Source: Bacillota bacterium
Lineage (GTDB): Bacteria; Bacillota; Clostridia; Lachnospirales; CAG-274
Length of the DNA: 64,000 nucleotides
Direction: 5' to 3'
Assembly (NCBI GenBank): GCA_017460805.1
Contig: JAFUAF010000013.1
Span: forward strand, 62,001-126,000
In this document: positions 32,653-41,795 of the stretch, in pieces
Numbering within the stretch: position 1 is the first letter of the stretch
Layout of the letters: each line of letters opens with the position of its first letter
Made by a program: the position numbers and the translations under genes
The notes under the pieces: generated by a model
Told to the model about the DNA's origin: nothing
Seen by the model: only the letters and a program-made list of their open reading frames with translations
Database searches by the model: none

Positions 32653-33886
32653 AAAAATAGAACTGCTTGCACCCGCAGGCGACCTTGAAAAGCTGAAAAT
32701 TGCGGTGCTTTACGGCGCGGATGCCGTATACCTCGGCGGTACGAGTTTCGGACTGCGCGCAAAAGCCAAAAATTTTGATGAAGAGCAGATGAAAGAGGGT
32801 GTGGAGTTTGCGCACGCTCACGGTGCAAAGGTCTATGTGACCTGCAATATATTCGCACACAACGAGGATTTTGCGGAACTTCCCGCCTATGCAAAATTTC
32901 TTAAAGAGATAAATGTTGATGCCGTGCTGGTTGCTGACCCGGGTGTTTTCTCTGTAATACGAGAAACGGTGCCCGACCTTGATATCCATATCAGCACACA
33001 GGCAAACAACACCAATTATCATACCGCCCTTTTCTGGCAGAAACTGGGCGCAAAACGCATTGTAATGGCGCGCGAGCTTTCGGCGAGGGAGATAAAGGGC
33101 ATACACGACAATATCCCCGAAGACCTTGAAATAGAGAGTTTTGTACACGGCGCAATGTGTATCAGCTATTCGGGACGCTGCCTTTTAAGCAACTATCTGA
33201 CAGGCCGTGATGCAAACAAGGGCGCTTGTTCGCACCCCTGCCGCTGGGAATATTTTGTGACCGAAAAGACCCGTCCGAATGAGTATATGCCCATTGTTGA
33301 GGACGAACGCGGTACTTTTATTTTCAACAGCAAGGACCTTTGCATGATAGAATTTATACCTCAGCTTGTTGAAGCGGGTATCTACAGCTTTAAAATAGAG
33401 GGACGAATAAAGACTTCCTACTATGTGGGAACGGTAGTAAACGCTTACAGACAGGCGATAGACGACTATCTTAACGACCCGTTACTGTATGAGCAGAGGA
33501 AGCCGTATTATTTGGAACAGGTCTCAAAGGCAAGCTACCGCGGTTTTACAACGGGCTTTTATTTTGGCAAACCCTCCGACAAGGAGCAGATATACACGAC
33601 ATCAAGCTATATCCGCACCTACGATTTTGTGGGCATGGTGCTTGATTATGACAAAGAAAAGGGATTGGCTCTTATTGAGCAGCGCAATAAATTTGTAAAA
33701 GGCGACGAGATAGAATTTATGCGTCACAACGGTGAGTTTTTTAAATTCAATGTTGAAGAGATGTATGACGAGGCCATGCAGCCTGTGACACAAGCTCCGC
33801 ATCCGCAGCAGAAACTGTGGGTGCGCGTGCCGCAGTCTGTGGAAGCCTTTGATATGATGCGCAGGGAGGCAGCGGAAAATGCTTAA
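32645..33886 (+). CDS. U32-family tRNA hydroxylation protein (TrhP-like)
   Basis: 413 residues of the U32 'peptidase' family. ELLAPAGDLEKLKIAVLYGADAVYLGG opens the barrel; SFVHGAMCISYSGRCLLSNYLTGRDANKGACSHPCRW contains the four conserved cysteines of the iron-sulfur site; FNSKDLCMIEFIPQL and SFKIEGRIKTSYYVG follow. B. subtilis YrrN/YrrO (TrhP) and E. coli homologues are needed for 5-hydroxyuridine in tRNA. Only one copy is present here, not the P1/P2 pair of B. subtilis. It overlaps trmR by 8 bases and the subtilisin gene by 8 bases. Confidence 0.92.
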   Translation: MSKKIELLAPAGDLEKLKIAVLYGADAVYLGGTSFGLRAKAKNFDEEQMKEGVEFAHAHGAKVYVTCNIFAHNEDFAELPAYAKFLKEINVDAVLVADPGVFSVIRETVPDLDIHISTQANNTNYHTALFWQKLGAKRIVMARELSAREIKGIHDNIPEDLEIESFVHGAMCISYSGRCLLSNYLTGRDANKGACSHPCRWEYFVTEKTRPNEYMPIVEDERGTFIFNSKDLCMIEFIPQLVEAGIYSFKIEGRIKTSYYVGTVVNAYRQAIDDYLNDPLLYEQRKPYYLEQVSKASYRGFTTGFYFGKPSDKEQIYTTSSYIRTYDFVGMVLDYDKEKGLALIEQRNKFVKGDEIEFMRHNGEFFKFNVEEMYDEAMQPVTQAPHPQQKLWVRVPQSVEAFDMMRREAAENA

Positions 33887-35273
33887 AAAAATTCTGCCCT
33901 TACTTGCCGTTTTGTGCATGAGTGTAACGGCATACGCGGGCGAGGGCGATTATATCGTAAAAATGAAAGACGGGCTTGTGAGAACGATGTCGGCGGACGA
34001 TGATACACAAGCGCTTGGCGAAAATATGTATGTGACCGATAAGCAAAAAGCCGAAAGTTTGCTTGAAAGCGGTCTTGCGGAGCTTATCGAGCCCGATATG
34101 CCCGTTGAGGTATGCGCCGACAGTGCAGAGACGCCGAACGATACCTACTACAGCCGACAGGTCTATTTTGACAAAATGAAGATACCCGTTCTACAGCAGA
34201 AATACGACGGAAAAGTGCGTATAGCGGTAATTGATTCGGGTGTAAACAGAGACCATCCCGACCTTAAAGATGCAAATATAGAAACGGGCTATAATTTTGT
34301 TGACAATAACTACGATACGGGCGATCATTTGTCGAAAAACGGCACGGCGGTCATGAACGGCCACGGCACAAAGGTGGCTGCCGTACTTGCGGCAACGCCG
34401 AATAACGGCATAGGTATCGCGGGTATAGTGCCAAATGCGACGATAGTGCCGCTTGTTACGGTAACGGACGACGGCGGCTATACTTCGGATGTAATAGAGT
34501 GCATAAATGCGGCGGCAAATCAATATGACTGCAAGCTTATGAATTTAAGTGTAGGCGTATCAAACAGCGCAAATTTGCAGCTTGCCTGCAACAAAGCTGC
34601 GGAAAAGGGCATTATCATAATTTGTGCAGCGGGGAATGAGGGCAATACAAGTGCGGCACAGACCGTTCTTTATCCCGCAGGCTACGAATCGACCATTTCC
34701 GTGGGTGCGGTTTTGTCAAATTTCAATCTGGCAAGCTACAGCCGAAAGTGCGAAAATATAGATACGGCAGCGGTATTCAATTCCATGTATCTGCCAAACA
34801 GCATAAACAGCTATGACTATACGCAGGGCACATCCTTTGCGGCTCCCGTTGTTACGGGCATAGCGGCACTTCTTGCAAGCGGACATCCGGATTATCATGT
34901 GGAAAGCATACGCGATATAATAAAGGGCGCTTCGGTGGATGTTCTGGATACGGGCAAAGACTATGCGGGCTATGGTGTTTTGATGTGTGACGAGATAGAA
35001 AAGATGATAAACTACAAAATGCCTGTTTTTATCTCGCCTTATCTTGACGGATCAAGTACGAATGTCAAGCTCTATTCAAAGCTTTGTCCGAAAAGTGTGC
35101 TGATAAAGGCAAGATACAAGGATAATGTGCTGACGGGTATTGAGACCGAAGATATAGTTTTCGGCGAAGATAATCTGTTTTGCACTTCCGCAGACCGCGA
35201 ATCCGGAGAAACATTCAAATTTTTTGTCTGGGACAGTCTTGCGGGGCAAAAAAATTATTCCGAACCAAGATAA
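33879..35273 (+). CDS. Secreted S8 (subtilisin-like) serine protease
   Basis: 464 residues. Signal peptide MLKKILPLLAVLCMSVTAYAGEG, then a propeptide (about 24-85, YIVKMKDGLVRTM...) and the S8 domain with the full triad: IAVIDSGVNRDHPDL (Asp), NGHGTKVAAVLAA (His) and GTSFAAPVVTGIAALLASGHP (Ser), and the oxyanion Asn in ICAAGNEGNTS. The last about 110 residues form a beta-rich tail of unknown function. The start is supported by GGAGGCAGCGGAAAATG at the end of the upstream gene. It may mature neighbouring surface proteins, but this is only positional inference. Confidence 0.93.
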   Translation: MLKKILPLLAVLCMSVTAYAGEGDYIVKMKDGLVRTMSADDDTQALGENMYVTDKQKAESLLESGLAELIEPDMPVEVCADSAETPNDTYYSRQVYFDKMKIPVLQQKYDGKVRIAVIDSGVNRDHPDLKDANIETGYNFVDNNYDTGDHLSKNGTAVMNGHGTKVAAVLAATPNNGIGIAGIVPNATIVPLVTVTDDGGYTSDVIECINAAANQYDCKLMNLSVGVSNSANLQLACNKAAEKGIIIICAAGNEGNTSAAQTVLYPAGYESTISVGAVLSNFNLASYSRKCENIDTAAVFNSMYLPNSINSYDYTQGTSFAAPVVTGIAALLASGHPDYHVESIRDIIKGASVDVLDTGKDYAGYGVLMCDEIEKMINYKMPVFISPYLDGSSTNVKLYSKLCPKSVLIKARYKDNVLTGIETEDIVFGEDNLFCTSADRESGETFKFFVWDSLAGQKNYSEPR

Positions 35274-35292
35274 AGGAAATTTATAAAAATAG

Positions 35293-35321
35293 TTGATTTA
35301 TTTATAAAATAGTATTAAAAT
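35293..35321 (+). promoter_or_regulatory. Promoter of the cohesin-SLH gene
   Basis: TTGATT (35293-35298), a 17-base spacer and TAAAAT (35316-35321). AAGGAGG at 35348-35354 sets the ATG at 35365; an in-frame TTG at 35359 is too close to it. Confidence 0.7.
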
Positions 35322-35364
35322 AATTATATAAAATCAAAATTTAAACAAAGGAGGAATTTTGTTT

Positions 35365-36705
35365 ATGAAAAAAATAATGGCATTGGCACTTGCGCTCGGA
35401 CTGTTTTCGGCAGTCAATGTATATGCGGGCTCGACACAGCTGAATGTGTCCGTTCCTGCGGGTATACAGCAGGGCGATACATTTGATGTAGATATCGAGG
35501 TCGTTTCCAATACGGGCTTTACAAGTTTTGACGGTCTTGTTGAATATGACCCGTCTGTTTTGAAGCTTGTAGGCGCAGGCGATACGGACGGCAGACTGAC
35601 ATATCCGCTCAGTGACGGACAGGAAAACTTTTTTATCACAAATTCTCTTATCGAAAATATGGTAAATATGGTTCCGTCCGAGTCGGACTCTTTCTATGAC
35701 GGCAGAGCAAACGGCAAGGATACCGCTTCGGCAATAGGTGCCGTAAAGCTTGCAAACTATGTTAGCACAGCCGATGAGAAAAATCAGCTTCTTACCGTTT
35801 CGGGCACGGGCGAGCTTGCTTCGCTTAAATTTCAGGCTATAGGCAGCGGCAGTACAAAGGTAGAAGTCAAGAATACTCTTTTCTCGACTGTAAATCCTTC
35901 CGACAGATGGCACTCCGATGCAGCTGTTGATTTTACGATCAAATCGGTTTCCAAGGAAAGTACGACAGAAGTTACCACAGCTAAAAGATCAAGCGGCGGT
36001 GGCGGCGGCGGAAGCAGCTCTTCATCTGCAAGCAGCACCAGAAAGGAAACTACTACTTCTGCGGCTTCCGAGAGCGAAGAAGATACAACAGCCGTAACAG
36101 AGGATGCAACAGAGGCTACAACAGAGGAAGTTGTTTCTGCTGATATCCCCGCAGTAAAGGTAAGTTTCGGCGACCTTTCAAGCGTTTCGTGGGCTGTTCC
36201 TTATATCGAGGATCTTGCGGGCAAGGGTGTTGTAAACGGCTATGCAGACGGCACATTCAAGCCTAATGACAATGTAAAGAGATGTGATTTTGTTGTTATG
36301 CTTGCAAGAGCACTTGAGCTCCCCGCAGGTACGGACAATTTCAGCGATGTAAAGGCTGATGCTTATTATGCCGATGCAGTTTCCGCAGCTAAGGCAGCGG
36401 GCATTGTAAACGGCAACGGCGACGGCACTTTCACACCAAACAGCCTTATTACACGTCAGGATATGATGGTAATGGCTAAGGGCGCACTTAAATATGCAGG
36501 TGTTGAGGTCTCGGCAGATGAAAGCGCACTTGCTCAGTTCAGTGACAGCGCGGAAATAAGCGCCTATGCTAAGGACGCTGTTTCTTCTATGGTATCCGCA
36601 GGTATCGTAAACGGCACAGGCGGTAAAGTAGAGCCTAAGAGCAATACAACACGCGCACAGGCTGCTGTTATTATCAGCAAGATCTGTGAAAACGCAAATA
36701 AATAA
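35365..36705 (+). CDS. Cohesin-domain protein anchored by S-layer homology repeats
   Basis: 446 residues. Signal peptide MKKIMALALALGLFSAVNVYAG. Residues about 22-190 form a cohesin-like beta sandwich: STQLNVSVPAGIQQGDTFDVDIEV, FTSFDGLVEYDPSVLKLVGAG, then GELASLKFQAIGSGSTKVEV. A flexible linker (about 192-258) has a Gly run, Ser runs and Thr/Glu repeats. Three SLH modules close the protein (VSWAVPYIEDLAGKGVVNGY, DAYYADAVSAAKAAGIVNG, ISAYAKDAVSSMVSAGIVNG). The layout cohesin-linker-SLH equals that of cellulosome anchoring proteins such as OlpA-type proteins: it would display a dockerin-bearing partner on the cell wall. The dockerin partner is not certain. Confidence 0.88.
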   Translation: MKKIMALALALGLFSAVNVYAGSTQLNVSVPAGIQQGDTFDVDIEVVSNTGFTSFDGLVEYDPSVLKLVGAGDTDGRLTYPLSDGQENFFITNSLIENMVNMVPSESDSFYDGRANGKDTASAIGAVKLANYVSTADEKNQLLTVSGTGELASLKFQAIGSGSTKVEVKNTLFSTVNPSDRWHSDAAVDFTIKSVSKESTTEVTTAKRSSGGGGGGSSSSSASSTRKETTTSAASESEEDTTAVTEDATEATTEEVVSADIPAVKVSFGDLSSVSWAVPYIEDLAGKGVVNGYADGTFKPNDNVKRCDFVVMLARALELPAGTDNFSDVKADAYYADAVSAAKAAGIVNGNGDGTFTPNSLITRQDMMVMAKGALKYAGVEVSADESALAQFSDSAEISAYAKDAVSSMVSAGIVNGTGGKVEPKSNTTRAQAAVIISKICENANK

Positions 36706-36712
36706 AATATAC

Positions 36713-36757
36713 AAAAAATGGGATGCCGCACTTATATGGTGCTTCATCCCATTTTTT
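36713..36757 (+). terminator. Intrinsic terminator of the cohesin-SLH gene
   Basis: A 13-bp perfect stem, AAAAAATGGGATG (36713-36725) with CATCCCATTTTTT (36745-36757), and an inner GCAC/GTGC pair. It may work in both directions. Confidence 0.9.
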
Positions 36758-36763
36758 ATGATG

Positions 36764-36904
36764 TTAACACACTTTTGCTTTTGCAAAAGTGTGTTGGAGC
36801 GCAGGACTGGGAGCTGAGCCGCGAAGCGGCGATGCGATTCCTGCGCGACCCCTATAACGCGCTTGCGCGCCACTATTTATAAGTAACTTTAATAGTTGCT
36901 GGCA
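36764..36904 (-). repeat. Dispersed palindromic repeat, copy C (inverted)
   Basis: Read on the minus strand, it begins TGCCAGCAACTATTAAAG and keeps all blocks of copy A (GTGGCGCGCAAGCGCG, CGCAGGAATCGCATCGC, AGCTCCCAGTCC, GCTCCA) and the terminal AACACACTTTTGC hairpin. It is head to head with copy D, 21 bases away. Confidence 0.88.
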
Positions 36905-36925
36905 AAAGGATATAAGTCCGCCCCA

Positions 36926-37081
36926 TGCCAATAACTATAAAAAGTTACCTAATCACAAGTGGCTCGCAAGCGCGTTGCGGGAAGTCGTTCGGTCATTACC
37001 CCGCGCAGGGGCGCCTACGGCGCGCAGCTCCCGGTCCCGTGCTCCAGCGACGGTTTGCTTTAGCAAATCGTCGCTAAATTA
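36926..37081 (+). repeat. Dispersed palindromic repeat, copy D (diverged)
   Basis: It begins TGCCAATAACTATAAAAAG and keeps CTCGCAAGCGCGTTGCGGGAAGTCG, AGCTCCCGGTCC and GCTCCA. The terminal hairpin has a different sequence, AGCGACGgTTTGC with GCAAAtCGTCGCT, but the same stem length and position. After it, 37082-37325 is AT-rich with a TGCC-GATATT-GGCA dyad near 37173-37186 and no gene. Confidence 0.8.
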
Positions 37082-37325
37082 TCATTTATGTGATTATAAC
37101 AACGAATGCCGCTTAAATCGGGTGTTACAAGTCAATAAAAACTATAAATACACCAATTTTACGCCATTTTGCCGATATTGGCATAAGAACTTATAACAAG
37201 AATTGAGCGGTAGCTGTATGTATTTTTAAATTTTAAAACATAATTAAATAGGCCACAATATTTTTAAATTACAAATATAGTCAATTAAAATTTTGTAAGT
37301 GATTTTTTTAGTGTAAGTAAATCAT

Positions 37326-38410
37326 TTATTTGTTTATTGTAGTTATCATTTTTTTGATAGTACTGTTTGTTTTGTAAGGGATAAAGTTTCCCTTATTATC
37401 CAAAAAATACAATTTATTTGTATTTAATTTTTCATTTGTTCGTAATTTAATAAGAGCATTGGGCTCCAGTAATTCTCTTACATCATTCCATTCGTTATGA
37501 AGTTGTTCTAAATAATTCATTCCTTTTTTTGTGAACGCAAAAGCAATAAGTGTTAAATCTATGGTTTCACTGTCATAGTAAACTCTATCAAAATAGATAC
37601 ATAGTTCAATTATTTTATTATACTCAATAATATAATCAACTTCATTGCTATAATTAGTTTCCAAATATAACGCCAATACAAAAAAATATATACTATTCGT
37701 GTACTTGCAGGTGGATGATTGTAAGATGTCAGATTTATATTTGACATATAAATATATTCATTGCGCGCTTCTTGAAATTTCAAGAATAAATAATATAGCG
37801 AAAAGCTCATTATAATTAATTCTATTTTTTCAATATAAACTTCATATTTACATTCCTTAATTAAATATAATAAGGAACGTACAGCACAAAAGTCAGCATC
37901 AAGTTCTAAAATTTGATTAAAGTGATTTTCTTATGCTTTCCCGTTTGCGAGGTGTTCTGTTATTGATTTTCCTTGGGAATAATAGGTATCACAATGTCCA
38001 TTTAATATGTGATAATTTTCATGAAGTACCACAAACAAAAGAATATAATCTATTATTTTTTCTATATGTTTTTTTATATTTATTTTTTTTCCATAAAAAT
38101 ATTTTCTAATGTCTTTGTTGATCAAATAGCTTTCCAATTCTATATTTAATCCCAAAAACAGTTCTGAAGACAATGCAATTGCATACTCTCCATCTAAATA
38201 CTTTGCAGCAAATGCGTTGATTTCTTTTGATTCAAATGCATAAATATTGCATTTAACCAAATTTTTCCCTGTTGAATAATGAATTTGACTAATAGTACTA
38301 CTCAAAAATGCCAACTTATTGTTTATGTATACATTATCATTATTAATATTATCAAGTTTTTTATAGCATGTGTAACCATTTATGCTGACACTATTTACAG
38401 TTTTTTTCAA
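37326..38410 (-). pseudogene. Broken zinc metallopeptidase (HExxH ... ELDAD), one nonsense codon and one frameshift
   Basis: Read from a TTG at 38410 (GGAGG 10 bases upstream), the first 159 codons end in HENYHILNGH (residues 130-139), a zinc-binding HExxH motif, and then a TAA (37931-37933). The same frame continues with LELDADFCAVRSL, the third-ligand motif expected about 40 residues after HExxH, and HPPASTR, up to a run of seven A/T bases at 37680-37686. Adding one base there joins it to the last 116 codons. Restored, the gene has 362 codons. The architecture recalls gluzincin-like peptidases of accessory DNA, including the Lit-type (U49) phage-exclusion peptidases, but I cannot fix the family. 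The region is very AT-rich, unlike both flanks, which points to transfer. Confidence 0.75.
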
Positions 38411-39402
<992 letters not shown>

Positions 39403-39610
39403 TAAAAGATGTACAATTTTTCCGATAAATTATACAATTTCATCGACTGAAAAATTAACAATCTTTTCTTATATTGTACTACTGCTTTTGTTGAATTGTC
39501 AATATAAAAAAGTCATTTTGTCGAATAATTATGCGTAAAATAAGCACTTTCAAAATGTATACTAAATCAACGAGATTGACATTTAACTATACTGTAAAGG
39601 AGTTTTGAAT

Positions 39611-39730
39611 ATGGCTATTTTTAAGTGCAAAATGTGCGGCGGAGATTTGAACATACAGCAGGGTATGACCGTTTGCCCTTATAGTATAATAAAGACAAAG
39701 AGCAAAGCCCTGTTAAGCAGAGGGTTTTGA
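39611..39730 (+). pseudogene. Truncated zinc-ribbon protein
   Basis: 39 codons starting MAIFKCKMCGGDLNIQQGMTVC. The first C-x-x-C knuckle is present, but the second (normally C-E-Y-C-G-T-K-Q) is lost; instead the sequence runs into PYSIIKTKSKALL and stops. Zinc-ribbon proteins with this start are common cargo of clostridial conjugative elements. AAAGGAG is 9 bases before the ATG. The remaining gap 39403-40134 holds hairpins (ACGAC...GTCGT near 39815; ATCCC-GCACCGGTG-GGAT near 39972-39989), a terminator and the leader of the next gene. Confidence 0.55.
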
Positions 39731-39894
39731 GGCTTATCTTATTATTTTATAATTCTTTTTCCACCCTAAAAATGATAAGAAAAAACGCCCTAAAAACATC
39801 GATGTTATATAAACGACAAAAAACAGTTGTCGTATTTTTAGGAAAGTATCGCGATATACTCCGCAGTAAAAATTGAATATTGTAACCTTTTTTT

Positions 39895-39927
39895 AGCGTA
39901 GGCTTTTAACAGGTCTGCGCTTTTTTT
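39895..39927 (+). terminator. Intrinsic terminator upstream of the element's first operon
   Basis: AGCGTAG (39895-39901) pairs with CTGCGCT (39915-39921) with one G-U pair, followed by six to seven Ts. It separates the remnant genes from the transfer operon. Confidence 0.7.
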
Positions 39928-40134
39928 AGTGAGAGAAAGTGGCTGAAAAATCATGCTTTAAACAAATAAGTGAAATCCCGCACCGGTGGGATAACGAATA
40001 TAATCAGAGCTAAAACATACTGCGGAGCATATATTGAAAAGTTTTTTTAAAATATTTTTTCGGCGGGAAGTTACCTTTCTGCCGTTTATATATACCAACA
40101 TATCATAACACAATTACACAGGAGGATAAAATCT

Positions 40135-40749
40135 ATGGCAATAATCAGAATTAAAAAATACTCGGACAATATATCTTTAGGCGACACAGATTTAACAAAT
40201 ACCACTCTCAGCCTGAAAGCAGTCGGCTTACTGATGGTCATGTTATCAATGCCCAAAAAGTCTTCGTTTACTATATCGGGGCTTGCTTATACCGTAAAAG
40301 ACAGCGTTTCATCGGTAAAGAAATGTATCAACGAACTTATAAATGCGGGATATATTTTACGAACACAGAAACGCGCGGCAGACGGCAAATTCCGTGAGTG
40401 CGATTATTATGTCTATGAATTTCCGATGTATGCAAAGAGAGAACCCAAAGTGCTTAGCTTGGTAGATTTTTTTGATATGGTGGAAGCAAACAACAAGCCT
40501 AAAACGGCTGTTTCTGCCGTTGCGGAGTATCCGCACGAAAAAATCACAGAAAATATTTCTTTTGCTGAAAAACAGCCTGCGGAGTCTGTTGGAAAAATAA
40601 ATAAAGAAAAATTTGATGAACTTTGCATCAAGGTAAATGCACTTTCCGATACACTTTCCCGCTTCATGGATACGCAGTGTGACCTGAACGACATACTGCT
40701 TGACCAGATGGAGGGGCTTATGGATATGACCTGCGGGCGCGAAAGCTGA
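40135..40749 (+). CDS. Replication-initiator-like helix-turn-helix protein of the conjugative element
   Basis: 204 residues. Residues about 20-95 form a winged HTH with the pattern LSLKAVGLLMVMLSMPKKSSFTISGLAYTVKDSVSSVKKCINELINAGYILR, as in RepA-N-terminal and DnaD-like proteins that open many clostridial ICE and plasmid operons. The wing (DGKFRECDYYVYE) follows. The C-terminal part (about 150-204) is a predicted coiled helix. It probably acts in element replication or control. AGGAGG lies 10 bases before the ATG. Confidence 0.75.
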   Translation: MAIIRIKKYSDNISLGDTDLTNTTLSLKAVGLLMVMLSMPKKSSFTISGLAYTVKDSVSSVKKCINELINAGYILRTQKRAADGKFRECDYYVYEFPMYAKREPKVLSLVDFFDMVEANNKPKTAVSAVAEYPHEKITENISFAEKQPAESVGKINKEKFDELCIKVNALSDTLSRFMDTQCDLNDILLDQMEGLMDMTCGRES

Positions 40750-40763
40750 AATGAGTGCTGAGT

Positions 40764-41258
40764 ATGTTTGACATCAACGATCTAATGACACCGAAAGTAA
40801 GGACACGGTTTGACAAACTGACACAAATCAGAAGTCAAGCCGTTTTTTTATTGCAGCTGCTTGACTACACACTCTATTTTCCCGATGAAGCCGATGAGAT
40901 AACAAGGTATTGCAAAGATTGCTGCAATGAGATATATGATACGGGTAAATTTTTAAAATTAAAATCGTACAGCGAGTTTATAAAAAACTATGCCTCGCGG
41001 GTACATGATATAGATATGGTAAAAAACCTCATTAATGAGCTGTGTTCGGGCATCTTGGACGAAATGGACAACCTTGATGAAATAATCGATAAGGCACAAA
41101 GCGTTTTTGAGCCTGTGCAGTCCATTGATGGTTATGAGTTTTCTGTGCCAATGCCCGAAAGTGAGGTGAGTAAGAAGAAAAAAACATTGGCTGACATAAT
41201 GAAATATAAGGAGTTTGTGGCTCCTCAGAGATCTAAAAAGGAGAAAAAGAAAGAATGA
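40764..41258 (+). CDS. Helical protein of unknown function in the ICE
   Basis: 164 residues, rich in Asp, Glu and Lys, with long predicted helices (KLTQIRSQAVFLLQLLDYTLY, DMVKNLINELCSGILDEMDNLDEIID) and a basic C-terminus (RSKKEKKKE). No signal peptide, no membrane segment and no known motif. The ATG at 40764 is taken; a GTG at 40755 is in frame, and neither has a strong ribosome site, so translation is probably coupled to the preceding gene, which ends 14 bases upstream. I do not recognise a family. Confidence 0.6.
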   Translation: MFDINDLMTPKVRTRFDKLTQIRSQAVFLLQLLDYTLYFPDEADEITRYCKDCCNEIYDTGKFLKLKSYSEFIKNYASRVHDIDMVKNLINELCSGILDEMDNLDEIIDKAQSVFEPVQSIDGYEFSVPMPESEVSKKKKTLADIMKYKEFVAPQRSKKEKKKE

Positions 41259-41333
41259 CAGTTATGAAAATAAGGGTGAGATCACCTACAAACTGTTGAT
41301 ACGGAAAACATTTTTAGTTTAGGAGGGACTTAA

Positions 41334-41795
41334 ATGCTTGAAGAACAGGGGCGCGGACTACTAAAACACGGCGCATCAAAGTTTTTCGGCTGGATGTTTT
41401 CTGTTCTGAAAAAATCTTATACACATTTAAGGGACAAGTCAAATCATAACAAAGAGGAATCGGGCAAGAAAAGCGTTAAAGACCTTGTTCGCAAGGGGCG
41501 CGACTTGGAATTGACCGAATATATACAGGAAAAAAACAAGCTGAAAGATATATGCAAGCAGCTTAATAAGCAAGGTATAGCCTTTGCGGTAAAAAAGGAC
41601 AAAGACGGAGTTTATCAGGTCTTATATCAGCGCAAGGATGCAACATTGGTAAATGAAGCCATAGAAAAATCCTATATGAAGGAGTTGAAGCCAAAAAGGT
41701 CGCTGAAAGAAGTCCTTAACCGTAATAAACAGCTTGTTTCCAATCACAAGGACATTTCCGAACCTCTCAAACACAGGGAGGTAAATGCGCGATGA
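41334..41795 (+). CDS. PcfB-family (DUF3801) conjugation protein
   Basis: 153 residues. Basic N-terminal helix region, then KDLVRKGRDLELTEYIQEKNKLKDICKQLNKQGIAFAVKKDKDGVYQVLYQRKDATLV, a fold typical of DUF3801/PcfB, which occurs immediately before VirD4-type coupling proteins in Tn1549-like and pCF10-like systems. It is thought to assist relaxosome processing. AGGAGG precedes the ATG. It overlaps virD4 by 4 bases. Confidence 0.82.
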   Translation: MLEEQGRGLLKHGASKFFGWMFSVLKKSYTHLRDKSNHNKEESGKKSVKDLVRKGRDLELTEYIQEKNKLKDICKQLNKQGIAFAVKKDKDGVYQVLYQRKDATLVNEAIEKSYMKELKPKRSLKEVLNRNKQLVSNHKDISEPLKHREVNAR

